A stretch of 64,000 nucleotides of DNA, from positions 10,087,501 through 10,151,500 of the forward strand of contig NZ_CP012333.1 of assembly GCF_001263205.1 (NCBI RefSeq). The letters are read 5' to 3'. This DNA comes from Labilithrix luteola. Lineage in GTDB: Bacteria; Myxococcota_A; Polyangia; Polyangiales; Polyangiaceae. Below are positions 28,833 to 36,324 of this stretch, piece by piece. The stretch's first letter is position 1; each line of letters opens with the position of its first letter. The notes beneath the pieces were generated by a model, which was given only the letters and a program-made list of their open reading frames with translations, was not told where the DNA came from and made no database searches. A program made the translations under genes and the position numbers.

Positions 28833-29660
28833 TCACCAGGGGTCGGCGTTCGCGAGCGCGCTGCGCGTCTCCTCGAGACGCCTGCTCGTGTGCACGACGG
28901 TACCCATCATCGGGCACAGCGACGCGTCGAGTCCGTCCGACGTGAACACTCCGACCGTCCGTCGCGCTTCCACCTTGCACTTCTCGACGTTCCCCTCGGC
29001 GATCGCACGACCCATTGCGTCGAGCACCACGTCGTTCTGAACCATGGAGTCGACGAGCACGAATTCGAGGACGGCCGAACGGCCAAACCACGTCTTGTGG
29101 TCGGCATTGGCAAGCATCCAGAGGCGATCGATGCGCTCGGCTTCGAAGGGATGCCGCGCCGACCGCAAGTGCACGCCTCCGAGCAGCGACTTGCGAAACT
29201 CGCGGTCGAGCAGCGCGTCACGACGCTCGAGAAGGACCAAGGTCTCACTCACGAGCCGCGCCGAGAGCACCGCCGACGTCAGCGTCGCGCGATCGTCGAG
29301 CTCGTTGGCAATCTGGAGCGCCCTCGTGAGCGAGGGGACGGCGCCGGCCGTATCGTGGCAGTCGAGCGCGTTCTTCGCCGTCGCGATCGCCGCAAGTCCT
29401 TCGCGAAACGAAGGCCACGGCGAGGGCGCGAACGAATCGTCGTTGCATACCCGCGCATGCGCGTGACCAGGCTCCGCGCGGAACGCACGGCAGCTCTCGC
29501 TGGAAACGCTCTTGGCCGCGTCGAAGCGTTCCGAGAGCTTCCGCGAGACGAGAGTCGCAGAGACTAGCGCGACTCCGACGAAGACGAGACCGATGAACGA
29601 GGGGCGGAGCAGGAGGAGCATGCGCGCTCGTCGAGCAACGCTCGTGCCTCTGCCGTCCAC
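28833..29660 (-). CDS. Membrane-anchored hypothetical protein
   Basis: A 275-residue protein with one N-terminal hydrophobic helix (MLLLLRPSFIGLVFVGVALV, starting at residue 14) and a helical extracytoplasmic region with six or more scattered cysteines (SESCRAF, ARVCND, ALDCHD, EKCKVEA, ASLCPMM). The pattern of helix pairs (GAVPSLTRALQIANELDD) suggests a TPR-like fold. No family recognised. An internal ATG at 29621 would begin just at the helix and is an equally good start. Its 3' end meets that of the L,D-transpeptidase gene four bases away. Confidence 0.65.
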   Translation of the reverse strand: MDGRGTSVARRARMLLLLRPSFIGLVFVGVALVSATLVSRKLSERFDAAKSVSSESCRAFRAEPGHAHARVCNDDSFAPSPWPSFREGLAAIATAKNALDCHDTAGAVPSLTRALQIANELDDRATLTSAVLSARLVSETLVLLERRDALLDREFRKSLLGGVHLRSARHPFEAERIDRLWMLANADHKTWFGRSAVLEFVLVDSMVQNDVVLDAMGRAIAEGNVEKCKVEARRTVGVFTSDGLDASLCPMMGTVVHTSRRLEETRSALANADPW

Positions 29661-29767
29661 GTCACGTTCGACCTCTTTTCGCGGGCTTTCGACGTCAGCT
29701 CGAGCAGGCCCGGCGACGACTTGGCAGCGCGCTCCTCCGCGAACGACAGTTCGTCAACGCGGGCGCG

Positions 29768-30817
29768 TCACGTCCCGCAGCCGTTGGCCAAGACCGGCTT
29801 GAGCAAGAGCGCCGGATCGGTGTGCGGGGGCGACTTCGCCGCGATCGGTTTTACCTGCTCGAGGGCGCCGAGCATGCGCGGGAGATTTTCGCCGCATGAT
29901 TTGTAGAGCGCGACGAGCTCCTCGTGCCCCGACCCGTACGTCTTGTACTGGATGAGCGTCGCATTCGTGATCGGGCGCTTCATCTTCAGGTCGGTGCGAA
30001 GCTTGTCGGTGATCACCTTCTTCTGCGCGAGCTTCTCCTCGCGAGAGACGTTCGACGCATAGAGCTTCTCGAGCTCGTCGTAGGCCTCGTGCATACGTTG
30101 CCCGCGCTCCTCCCCTTCGTGCTGTCCCTCGACGAACTCCGCCTTCTCGCGTGAATCGGGTCCGACGGTCTCGTCGAGATAGCGCATGGCGAGCGTCTCG
30201 CCGACGAACGAGGCGACGCTCTCGTTGAGCGTGCTCTGCCCCGGCACGTAGAAGGTCGCGTGCAGCGTCTCGTGGAGCACGACGTCGGCGAGCTCGCCGA
30301 GCGCGTCGTCCCCCTTCGAGATCATGGTCGAGAGGATCGGATCGTCGAACCAGCCGAGCGTCGAGTACGCCTGCGAGGGTCGAACGTCGACGTCGAACCC
30401 TTCTTTGGCGAGGTCCGTCGCATACGACTTCGCCTCCTTGCGGTCGAACCACCCCGTGTATGTGATGCTACCTACGACGGGGAAGCTCCAGGTCTTCGGG
30501 CGGAAGGCGACCGGATCGCAAGCCGACACGACCCACACCACCGCAGGCCGCCCGAGCCAGACGTAGCGCTCGTAGTTTTTGGTACGACGAAGGCCCTGCG
30601 ACTCGCCGAAGGCCTTGATGCGGGGAACGTGGGCAAGCAGGTCGCGTGTGCGTCGATCGAGATAGCCGTTGTCGACGACCTCCTTGATGGCAATCCCGCG
30701 CTCGTTCAGCTGCTCTTGGCCGGCCGCGGCCTGCGTCACGTAGCGCAGCGGCGTGCAACCGGACCCGAGCGCGAGCACGAGAGCCCCAAAAGCAAGCGTG
30801 AGGAGTCGTCGCGTCAT
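29768..30817 (-). CDS. Predicted zinc aminopeptidase lipoprotein (PF10023-like)
   Basis: A 349-residue lipoprotein (signal ending LALGSGCTPL, Cys at residue 21). The metal site is HETLHATFYVPGQSTLNESV, an HExxH with a downstream glutamate in NESVASFVGE, as in the putative aminopeptidase family PF10023. The upstream segment SITYTGWFDRKEAK and AYSTLGWFDDPILSTM also match that family. It would act in the envelope on short peptides, but activity is unproven. It is divergent from the TPR gene at 31022. Confidence 0.8.
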   Translation of the reverse strand: MTRRLLTLAFGALVLALGSGCTPLRYVTQAAAGQEQLNERGIAIKEVVDNGYLDRRTRDLLAHVPRIKAFGESQGLRRTKNYERYVWLGRPAVVWVVSACDPVAFRPKTWSFPVVGSITYTGWFDRKEAKSYATDLAKEGFDVDVRPSQAYSTLGWFDDPILSTMISKGDDALGELADVVLHETLHATFYVPGQSTLNESVASFVGETLAMRYLDETVGPDSREKAEFVEGQHEGEERGQRMHEAYDELEKLYASNVSREEKLAQKKVITDKLRTDLKMKRPITNATLIQYKTYGSGHEELVALYKSCGENLPRMLGALEQVKPIAAKSPPHTDPALLLKPVLANGCGT

Positions 30818-31021
30818 GGGAAAGGCCCGATCCTCGCGTCATCTGGCGAGCCGATCAAGCAGAGCCGGCTTCGGCGACGAACCCAGCCATGGCGCTGATC
30901 CGGCTCCGGTTTCTCCTGATGTGCCGTCCGGTCCGGCCGCGTTCGATGACGATCGCGTCACCTTCGCGTCGTGTTCGCTTGACGCAGGGGGCCCCTTTGC
31001 GCAAAACCTCTCTGAATACAG

Positions 31022-32047
31022 ATGGATCAGCTCTCCGCGCACCTAGATCGGGGCTGGGATCTCGCGCAAAAGGGTAACGCCGAGGCCGCGACCGCGTGCG
31101 CCAAGCGAGCCTTGGAGCTCGATCCCCAGTCTCCCGAAGTTCACAACCTTCTCGGCTACACCGCCGCTCTGTCGGGCGACTCGGAGGAAGCGCTCGAGCA
31201 CTATCGCCAGGCGATCGCGCTCGACGAAACGTACCTCGAGGCGATGCTCAACGCGGCAGAAGTCCTCATGCACCCGCTGGGCGAGTGGGACGAGGCCATC
31301 GAGCTGTGCGACGACGCGCTCGACTACGCCGAGACCAAAGAGGAGATCGCCGACTGTCTCCTCCTCCGCGTCGACGCGCTCCTCGGTAAGGGTGACGTCG
31401 AAGAAGCCAAGAAGTGCATGTCTCGCCTGCCCGAGCCTCCGTTCGAGACTTCGAGCTACGTGTTTTTGATCGGCCGTGCGTTCTACGAGCTCGGTGAATC
31501 CGAGAAGGCGCTCCCGTACATCGAGGAGGCCGTGCGTACGGATCCCGAGCACGCGGACGCGCACTACTACCTGGGGCTCCTCAAAGACGACAGCGGCGAC
31601 GTGCGTGCAGCCGTCGAAGCGTTCCTTCGTTCGCGCGCCCTCGATCTCGCGAAGCCGCCGCCCGCGTGGGCCCCCTCGCCCGACACGTTCGCGCAAATCG
31701 TCCGTCGTGTGGTCCAGAGCCTCGACGCGCTCCTCGCCCGCTGGGTTCGCGACGCGGACATCTACATCGTCGACGTGCCGGGCGCCGAGCTCGTGGTCGA
31801 CGGCGTCGATCCGCGCGCCATGGTGATCGTCGACGCGCGCTTGCCCGACGAGCCCGATGGCGAAGACCTCGGACGCAACGCGCTCTCGGCGCGCCTCTTC
31901 ATTTACCAGCGCAACGTCGAGCGCGCGGCGGGGTCGATCGCCGGCCTCGAGTCGGAGCTCGCGGGCGCGCTCGAACGCGAAGTCACGGCCGTCTTCCTCG
32001 ATCGGGACAAGCCCCCGTCGATGGCCGACAAGCACCACCTCAATTGA
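31022..32047 (+). CDS. TPR protein with degenerate zincin-like C-terminal domain
   Basis: A 341-residue soluble protein. Residues about 1-215 contain about five tetratricopeptide repeats (AEAATACAKRALELDPQSPE, then SEEALEHYRQAIALDE and EKALPYIEEAVRTDPEHADA). The C-terminal ~110 residues follow the pattern of minimal zincin metalloproteases (PF06262): a VDVPGAELVV strand, then ARLFIYQRNVERAAG where the family has a LYRxNI-type strand. At the place of the HExGH zinc motif it reads LEREVTAVF, so the catalytic residues are lost. It is therefore probably a binding module. No signal peptide. ATG start. Confidence 0.75.
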   Translation: MDQLSAHLDRGWDLAQKGNAEAATACAKRALELDPQSPEVHNLLGYTAALSGDSEEALEHYRQAIALDETYLEAMLNAAEVLMHPLGEWDEAIELCDDALDYAETKEEIADCLLLRVDALLGKGDVEEAKKCMSRLPEPPFETSSYVFLIGRAFYELGESEKALPYIEEAVRTDPEHADAHYYLGLLKDDSGDVRAAVEAFLRSRALDLAKPPPAWAPSPDTFAQIVRRVVQSLDALLARWVRDADIYIVDVPGAELVVDGVDPRAMVIVDARLPDEPDGEDLGRNALSARLFIYQRNVERAAGSIAGLESELAGALEREVTAVFLDRDKPPSMADKHHLN

Positions 32048-32127
32048 TCGCGTAGGCATGCGAGGCGCGTGGGGTCATGACCACGCGCCGTTGCTGAAGA
32101 CGTCTTACGTGCCGCTGCAAAGAGCGG

Positions 32128-33660
32128 TCACCGCCACGCGCCGATGCTGAAGCCGAAGTTCTGGTAGCGCGGGGCGAGGTCGACGAACGCCGTCAGGCGC
32201 CATGTGGTCGGCGATAGAATGCCGAAGACGTCCCAGGACAACAGGCGAACGTCGGTGCCGAACGTGAAGTGCTGGCGCGTCGTGCCATCGGCGAATCGAC
32301 TCGGCTCGAAATAGATGCCCGCACGTGTGCGAAGAAAGTTCGGAACGGGCTCGCTCTCGGCGGCGAGGCGTGGAGCGAGCGTGACGCTCTGTCCGACGAG
32401 CTCGCGCCTCTGATCGATGAAGCCTTCGACGGCCACGGCCGTGGGGCTCGCTCCGGTGATGAGCATGCTCGCGAGAAGAAGCACGCGCTCGCGCGGCCAA
32501 TTGAGGTAGCGAGCTTTTCGTTCTTCGTAGAGGCGCTCTTTGGCATCGGCGAGCGCCATGTCTTCGGTCGCGCGGATCAGTCGCTCGTCACGCGTGAAGG
32601 CTTCAGCCCGATCGGCGCGGGCGGCGATGTCGTCGGCCGTGACGCCGGGCATGCTTCCGAGCGCGACTTGCTGCGCGGCGGCTCGCTCGGCGCGATCGCG
32701 AATGATGCGCTTCACGAGCTCCTCTTCGTCCTTTTCGGGGTCGATCCAGCGGGGATTGAGCGGACGAGGACCGAACTGCCAGGCGATGCCGCCCTCGATC
32801 TCCCACGGCTGGACGATGCGATCGGGAACGATGAAGGCCCCGGCATGCGAGACGCCCGTGACGGGATCGACCGTCGTGCGTCCCGTCGTGACGTCGCCGC
32901 CTTCGACCGGTGCGCGCGCGGTGGCTCCCACGCGCCACTGTCGGTCGTTGGGCTTGATGACGATGCCGACCTCGGGCGCCGCGCCGGCCATCTGCAAGAT
33001 GGCGCCGCCTCCACTCACGCGCTGAGTGAGCTCGCCGAAGGTGCTGGTGCCCTTGGTCGAGACGTCGGCGAGGATGATGCGCGCGCCGGCGCCGATGACG
33101 ATCTGGTTGTTGGCCATGCCATACGCGCCGACCGCGTGGATGCGTCCGAGCGTCAGCGAAAGCCCGGACGTCGTCGCGCTCGGGCTTTCGATGTCGTAGC
33201 TCAGGAAGTCACCCATGACGGTGACGCCGAGCTGGCCGAACTGAAGCTGCAGGCCGAGGTTGTAATAGAGGAAGTTGTTGGTCCGCTGCGTGAGGCTCTG
33301 GTTCGCGTTCTCGCCGCGATTGCTGAAGTCGGTGTTGCCGTACGCGCCGGGGAATGCCAGGCCGAGCGAGATGTCGTAGTCGAACCAGCGCAGGCTGAAC
33401 GGCTCGCGCACGGCCGGCGCCGCCGCGTTGTTGTAGACGCCTTCCACGGCCTCGGCCGCGGCGGTGGTGGCGCCGGCGAGGCCCGTGATGCGCCCGGGCG
33501 CGATGAGTGGCCCTTGGAACAGCTCGAGGGCGAAGTCGTTTCGTGTGATGGAAGGCCGGCTCGGCTGCTGCTGCGCCCGCGCGGACGGCGCGCTCAGGAC
33601 GAGGGCGAGGAAGGCCCCTGCTGCCGCAAGAGGAAGCGAACGAGCGGCTCGGCGTCGAGC
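32128..33660 (-). CDS. FadL/OmpP1-like outer-membrane protein, start codon unresolved
   Basis: About 500 residues of an exported protein. The signal peptide RSLPLAAAGAFLALVLSAPSARA is encoded at about 33640-33570 and is followed by QQQPSRPSITRN. GLAGATTAAAEAVEGVYNNA and the alternating-hydrophobicity strands that follow resemble FadL/OMPP1 barrels, and the last residues (FGFSIGAWR) fit an outer-membrane C-terminus. A helical charged insert occupies about the middle (EKDEEELVKRIIRDRAERAA). No ATG, GTG or TTG occurs in frame between about 33840 and the signal peptide, so the left limit of translation is only an estimate. The 5' end overlaps the GbsR-like gene in another frame. Confidence 0.6.
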   Translation of the reverse strand, partial: ARRRAARSLPLAAAGAFLALVLSAPSARAQQQPSRPSITRNDFALELFQGPLIAPGRITGLAGATTAAAEAVEGVYNNAAAPAVREPFSLRWFDYDISLGLAFPGAYGNTDFSNRGENANQSLTQRTNNFLYYNLGLQLQFGQLGVTVMGDFLSYDIESPSATTSGLSLTLGRIHAVGAYGMANNQIVIGAGARIILADVSTKGTSTFGELTQRVSGGGAILQMAGAAPEVGIVIKPNDRQWRVGATARAPVEGGDVTTGRTTVDPVTGVSHAGAFIVPDRIVQPWEIEGGIAWQFGPRPLNPRWIDPEKDEEELVKRIIRDRAERAAAQQVALGSMPGVTADDIAARADRAEAFTRDERLIRATEDMALADAKERLYEERKARYLNWPRERVLLLASMLITGASPTAVAVEGFIDQRRELVGQSVTLAPRLAAESEPVPNFLRTRAGIYFEPSRFADGTTRQHFTFGTDVRLLSWDVFGILSPTTWRLTAFVDLAPRYQNFGFSIGAWR

Positions 33661-34163
33661 TTGGCCGTCGCGAGGAGCGTGTCGATCAAGCGCTTGCCGA
33701 GCTTCGCGAGCTCGAGGAGCTGCTTGATGCGCTCGTACTGGAGCTCGGCGCGCTCGCGTGTCTTCGGGTCCGGCGAGTGACGAAGCTTCGAGACCTCGGC
33801 AAGCGCCTCTTCGAAGGCCTCGATCGCCGCGACGATCTCGGTCTTCTCGCGCTCGTTGAGAACGCGCGAGATCATCCTCCAGAGCTGCACTTCGGCCGTG
33901 AAGAAGTCCTTGCGCTCGCCCTGCACCCAGACCTTGCGGACCACGCCCCAGCGAAGGAGCTCGTTCAGCGTCATGCTGACCGCGCCGCTCGAGAGCTTCA
34001 GCGACAAGCGGAGATCCTCGGCGCTCAGCGGCTCGGGGGACAGAAACAAGACCGCCCAGATGCGGCCCATGTTTCGCTTGAAGCCCCAGAACTCGATGAG
34101 GCGTCCGAGGACGTCGCTCACCGCGGCCTCGCTCGGCCATAGCGCACGTTTCTCCTTTGCCAC
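33594..34163 (-). CDS. GbsR/MarR-family transcriptional regulator
   Basis: A 189-residue winged-helix DNA-binding protein. The segment GRLIEFWGFKRNMGRIWAVLFLS is diagnostic of the GbsR subfamily, followed by PLSAEDLRLSLKLSSGAVSMTLNELLRWGVV (recognition helix) and the wing VRKVWVQGERKDFF. Residues about 90-170 are helical dimerisation segments. The GTG at 34163 is chosen; a TTG at 34205 would add 14 residues. It sits between the polyprenyl synthase and outer-membrane genes. The A/T-rich dyad over the operon promoter is a strong candidate for its operator. Confidence 0.82.
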   Translation of the reverse strand: MAKEKRALWPSEAAVSDVLGRLIEFWGFKRNMGRIWAVLFLSPEPLSAEDLRLSLKLSSGAVSMTLNELLRWGVVRKVWVQGERKDFFTAEVQLWRMISRVLNEREKTEIVAAIEAFEEALAEVSKLRHSPDPKTRERAELQYERIKQLLELAKLGKRLIDTLLATAKLDAEPLVRFLLRQQGPSSPSS

Positions 34164-34211
34164 GGTGACGGACGCGTTTTTAGGCCACGGAGTGGGAAGG
34201 AGCAAGGAACG

Positions 34212-35243
34212 TCAGGCCAGTCGAGCGGTGAGACCGCGTGCAACGTCGGCGAGGACGTCGCGCGCGCGACAGGAAGGGACGGCCTCGAGCTTGTGGAGCG
34301 CCGAGGCGGTTTCGTGGCGAGCGAGGTCGCGCACTTGGTCGCATGCGCCGGACGCGCGCACTTTTGCCGCGAGCGTCGAGGCGGCGGCGGCGTCCCCTGC
34401 CCGGACACTCGCCACGAGCGGCGCCACGTCGGGCGAAGCCGCTGCCGCGCGCAGAAGGGGCAACGTCACCTTGCCTTCGTGCAGGTCGGCCAGCATCGTC
34501 TTGCCGGTCGTGCCCTCGTCGCCCTCGTAATCGAGAACGTCGTCGACCAACTGGAAGGCTACACCGAGGTGACCACCGAACGCGCCGAGCGCGTCGATCG
34601 CCGAGGCCGACGCTCCACCCTCGCGCGCTCCCGCGCGAAGCGCCCACTCGAAGAGCGATGCCGTCTTGCCACGAACGATCTGGAAATAGGTGTCTTCGTC
34701 GAGCGAGACCGCGAGCCGACCACGCAGCTGGATGACTTCGCCGTCGACGAGGCGGCCCAGCGTGTTGATGAGCTCACTCCACGTCTCGGGGTGCGCGCGG
34801 CTGCCGAGACGAAGCGCCTCGACGAGCAACAGGTCACCCGCGAGCACGCTCACGGCGTTGCCCCACACGCGACGCGAGGTAGGACGGCCACGACGCTGAT
34901 CGCTGTCGTCGACGACGTCGTCGTGGAGAAGCGTCGCCATGTGGACGATCTCCGCCGCCGCGGCGAGCTCGCGGGCACGTGTATCGATCGGACGGAAGCA
35001 CTCGGTGGCGAGCAGGAGCGCCATCGGGCGAATGCGTTTGCCACCGGCCTCGAACAGGTGGTTCGCCGATTCGGTGGCCGGAGCGACCCCGGCGGCGATG
35101 TGCTTGGCGATGATCGCTTCGACCTCTTCGAGCTCGCGCGCGATGAGCGAGCGAACGTCGGCGAGACGAGCGGACGTTCGATCACCGACACGGTCGGGAA
35201 CGGCAGTGTCGTGGAGCGCGTGCAGGGAAGCGGGAAAGGTCAT
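34212..35243 (-). CDS. Polyprenyl diphosphate synthase
   Basis: A 343-residue trans-prenyltransferase that elongates farnesyl/geranylgeranyl diphosphate with isopentenyl diphosphate to give the side chain of quinones (or the precursor of carrier lipids). Both Asp-rich motifs are present: DDVVDDSDQRRGRPT (first, DDxxD) and FQLVDDVLDYEGDE (second). GKRIRPMALLLA precedes them. The ATG at 35243 is preferred, with a GTG at 35267 as alternative. Longer frames that begin at 35420 include the promoter's -35 box and are rejected. The GbsR-like gene follows 48 bases downstream (six bases if its TTG start is used). Confidence 0.9.
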   Translation of the reverse strand: MTFPASLHALHDTAVPDRVGDRTSARLADVRSLIARELEEVEAIIAKHIAAGVAPATESANHLFEAGGKRIRPMALLLATECFRPIDTRARELAAAAEIVHMATLLHDDVVDDSDQRRGRPTSRRVWGNAVSVLAGDLLLVEALRLGSRAHPETWSELINTLGRLVDGEVIQLRGRLAVSLDEDTYFQIVRGKTASLFEWALRAGAREGGASASAIDALGAFGGHLGVAFQLVDDVLDYEGDEGTTGKTMLADLHEGKVTLPLLRAAAASPDVAPLVASVRAGDAAAASTLAAKVRASGACDQVRDLARHETASALHKLEAVPSCRARDVLADVARGLTARLA

Positions 35244-35370
35244 CGGTGCGACTTCGACTGTGCTCACCCCTGCGGACGCTCCCTTGCGCGCCAATCTGCA
35301 GAACATCCGCAGGGCGTCGGGAGCGGCTCCGGAGGAGCAGCTGGAGCAGGTGCTTTCTGGACCGTCTAAA

Positions 35371-35390
35371 CTTTCAAAAAGTTTTGAAAG
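35371..35390. promoter_or_regulatory. A/T-rich dyad operator overlapping the operon transcription start
   Basis: CTTTCAAAA (35371-35379) and TTTTGAAAG (35382-35390) form a perfect nine-base dyad with a two-base centre. Such an A/T island is rare in this G+C-rich window. It lies just after the minus-strand -10 box, where a repressor would block initiation. The GbsR-like protein encoded in the same operon is the natural candidate ligand-binding repressor. This is an inference from position. Confidence 0.65.
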
Positions 35391-35420
35391 AATATATGGG
35401 TCCACCACACGGGGGGTCAA
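35391..35420 (-). promoter_or_regulatory. Sigma-70 type promoter of the polyprenyl synthase-gbsR-omp operon
   Basis: On the minus strand TTGACC (plus 35415-35420) is followed after 18 bases by TATATT (plus 35391-35396); five of six bases match consensus in each box. The predicted start is near 35384, giving a leader of about 120-140 bases. It is the best promoter match noticed in the window. Confidence 0.65.
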
Positions 35421-35457
35421 GGCTCGTCGGCCGAGCTGCTAAGTTGCCGGGACGCCG

Positions 35458-35798
35458 CTAGAAACCGGAGGCAGGTCCAGGGGTTGCCCCGAGACGGCGG
35501 AGGCTCCCTGCCCGTTCATGCGGCGTACCGCGACATCGGAAACGGGCTCGAGGCCTCGTACGCCATAGCGGCGGCCGCCTCGACAGAGGCCGGATCACGC
35601 GGATCGCCCGCCCGTTGTCGCGCGCGACCTCCTCCATACGTTGCCTCACCGACCGTCTCGCCGAAGGCTCGTTTGTGACGGCCAACGAGCACGACGCGCG
35701 CTCCTCGCGCAGAAAACCCGAGGGCCACCGCACGGCCGACCGCACGATCTCCCCCAAACGAGAGCGGTCAGTCCTTTGATAGCTTCGGTCGAACGCAT
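35458..35798 (-). pseudogene. Short-chain dehydrogenase (SDR) remnant
   Basis: A minus-strand start at 35798 reads MRSTEAIKGLTALV, the usual opening of an SDR. After a frame change at about 35755 the Rossmann sequence continues GGDRAVGRAVALGFSARG and ARVVLVGRHKR, then GDPRDPASVEAAAA, before stopping. A DVAV-type strand appears in yet another frame further on. At least two frameshifts and the loss of the catalytic YxxxK half mean it is dead. It lies between the operon promoter and the small membrane gene at 35846. Confidence 0.6.
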
Positions 35799-35845
35799 GG
35801 CGCCGGAGATTGACGCCCACCGAGCCGTGGCGCTACACGCTTGCC

Positions 35846-36319
35846 GTGCCAAACGCACCTGAACGCGCCCCGTCGAAGAAGGCGAGCCGCCTCGACCGTC
35901 TCGTCTACGGGGTGTTCATTGCGCTCACGGCGGCGTTCGTCGTCTCGAGCATCGTCCAGGTGGCCTCGGAGCTCTTCTTCACGGATGAAGCTCGACCGAA
36001 GGCAGCCGGCGCTGCCGGCCCCGCCGTGAACCCGGCTTGCGCCGAGCGCATCGGGGACATGATCCACGCCATCGACGTGGCCCGCCTCGAAGCCAGCCAC
36101 AAATCCGACCGCGATACCGCTCTCCACGCCTATTCCGTCGCCAAAGACGCGGCCTGGGCGCGCTATGGCGAGCTTACGCGCGCATGTGAATCCGACCCCA
36201 ACGGCGTCGACGCCCTCGCGGCGCTCGACCGTTTCGAGCGCGCCGCGGAACGCGACGCCATCCGCCAAGCCGTCGAACTCGGGCGCGTGCGTCGCTCCGT
36301 CGACTCGTTTATAAGGTAG
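35846..36319 (+). CDS. Small membrane-anchored hypothetical protein
   Basis: About 157 residues. One hydrophobic helix near the N-terminus (LVYGVFIALTAAFVVSSIVQ) is followed by an Ala-rich spacer and a helical domain containing one early and one late cysteine (NPACAERIG and LTRACESDP). No known domain. The GTG at 35846 is tentatively used; a TTG at 35810 would add 12 residues, and neither has a clear ribosome-binding site. It ends six bases before the helicase start, so cotranscription with the helicase is possible. Confidence 0.6.
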   Translation: MPNAPERAPSKKASRLDRLVYGVFIALTAAFVVSSIVQVASELFFTDEARPKAAGAAGPAVNPACAERIGDMIHAIDVARLEASHKSDRDTALHAYSVAKDAAWARYGELTRACESDPNGVDALAALDRFERAAERDAIRQAVELGRVRRSVDSFIR

Positions 36320-36324
36320 CCCGA

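Noticed and set aside
35267..35420. Longer N-terminus of the polyprenyl synthase starting at 35420
   Set aside because: It would place the promoter boxes and dyad inside the coding region and adds residues unlike the family.
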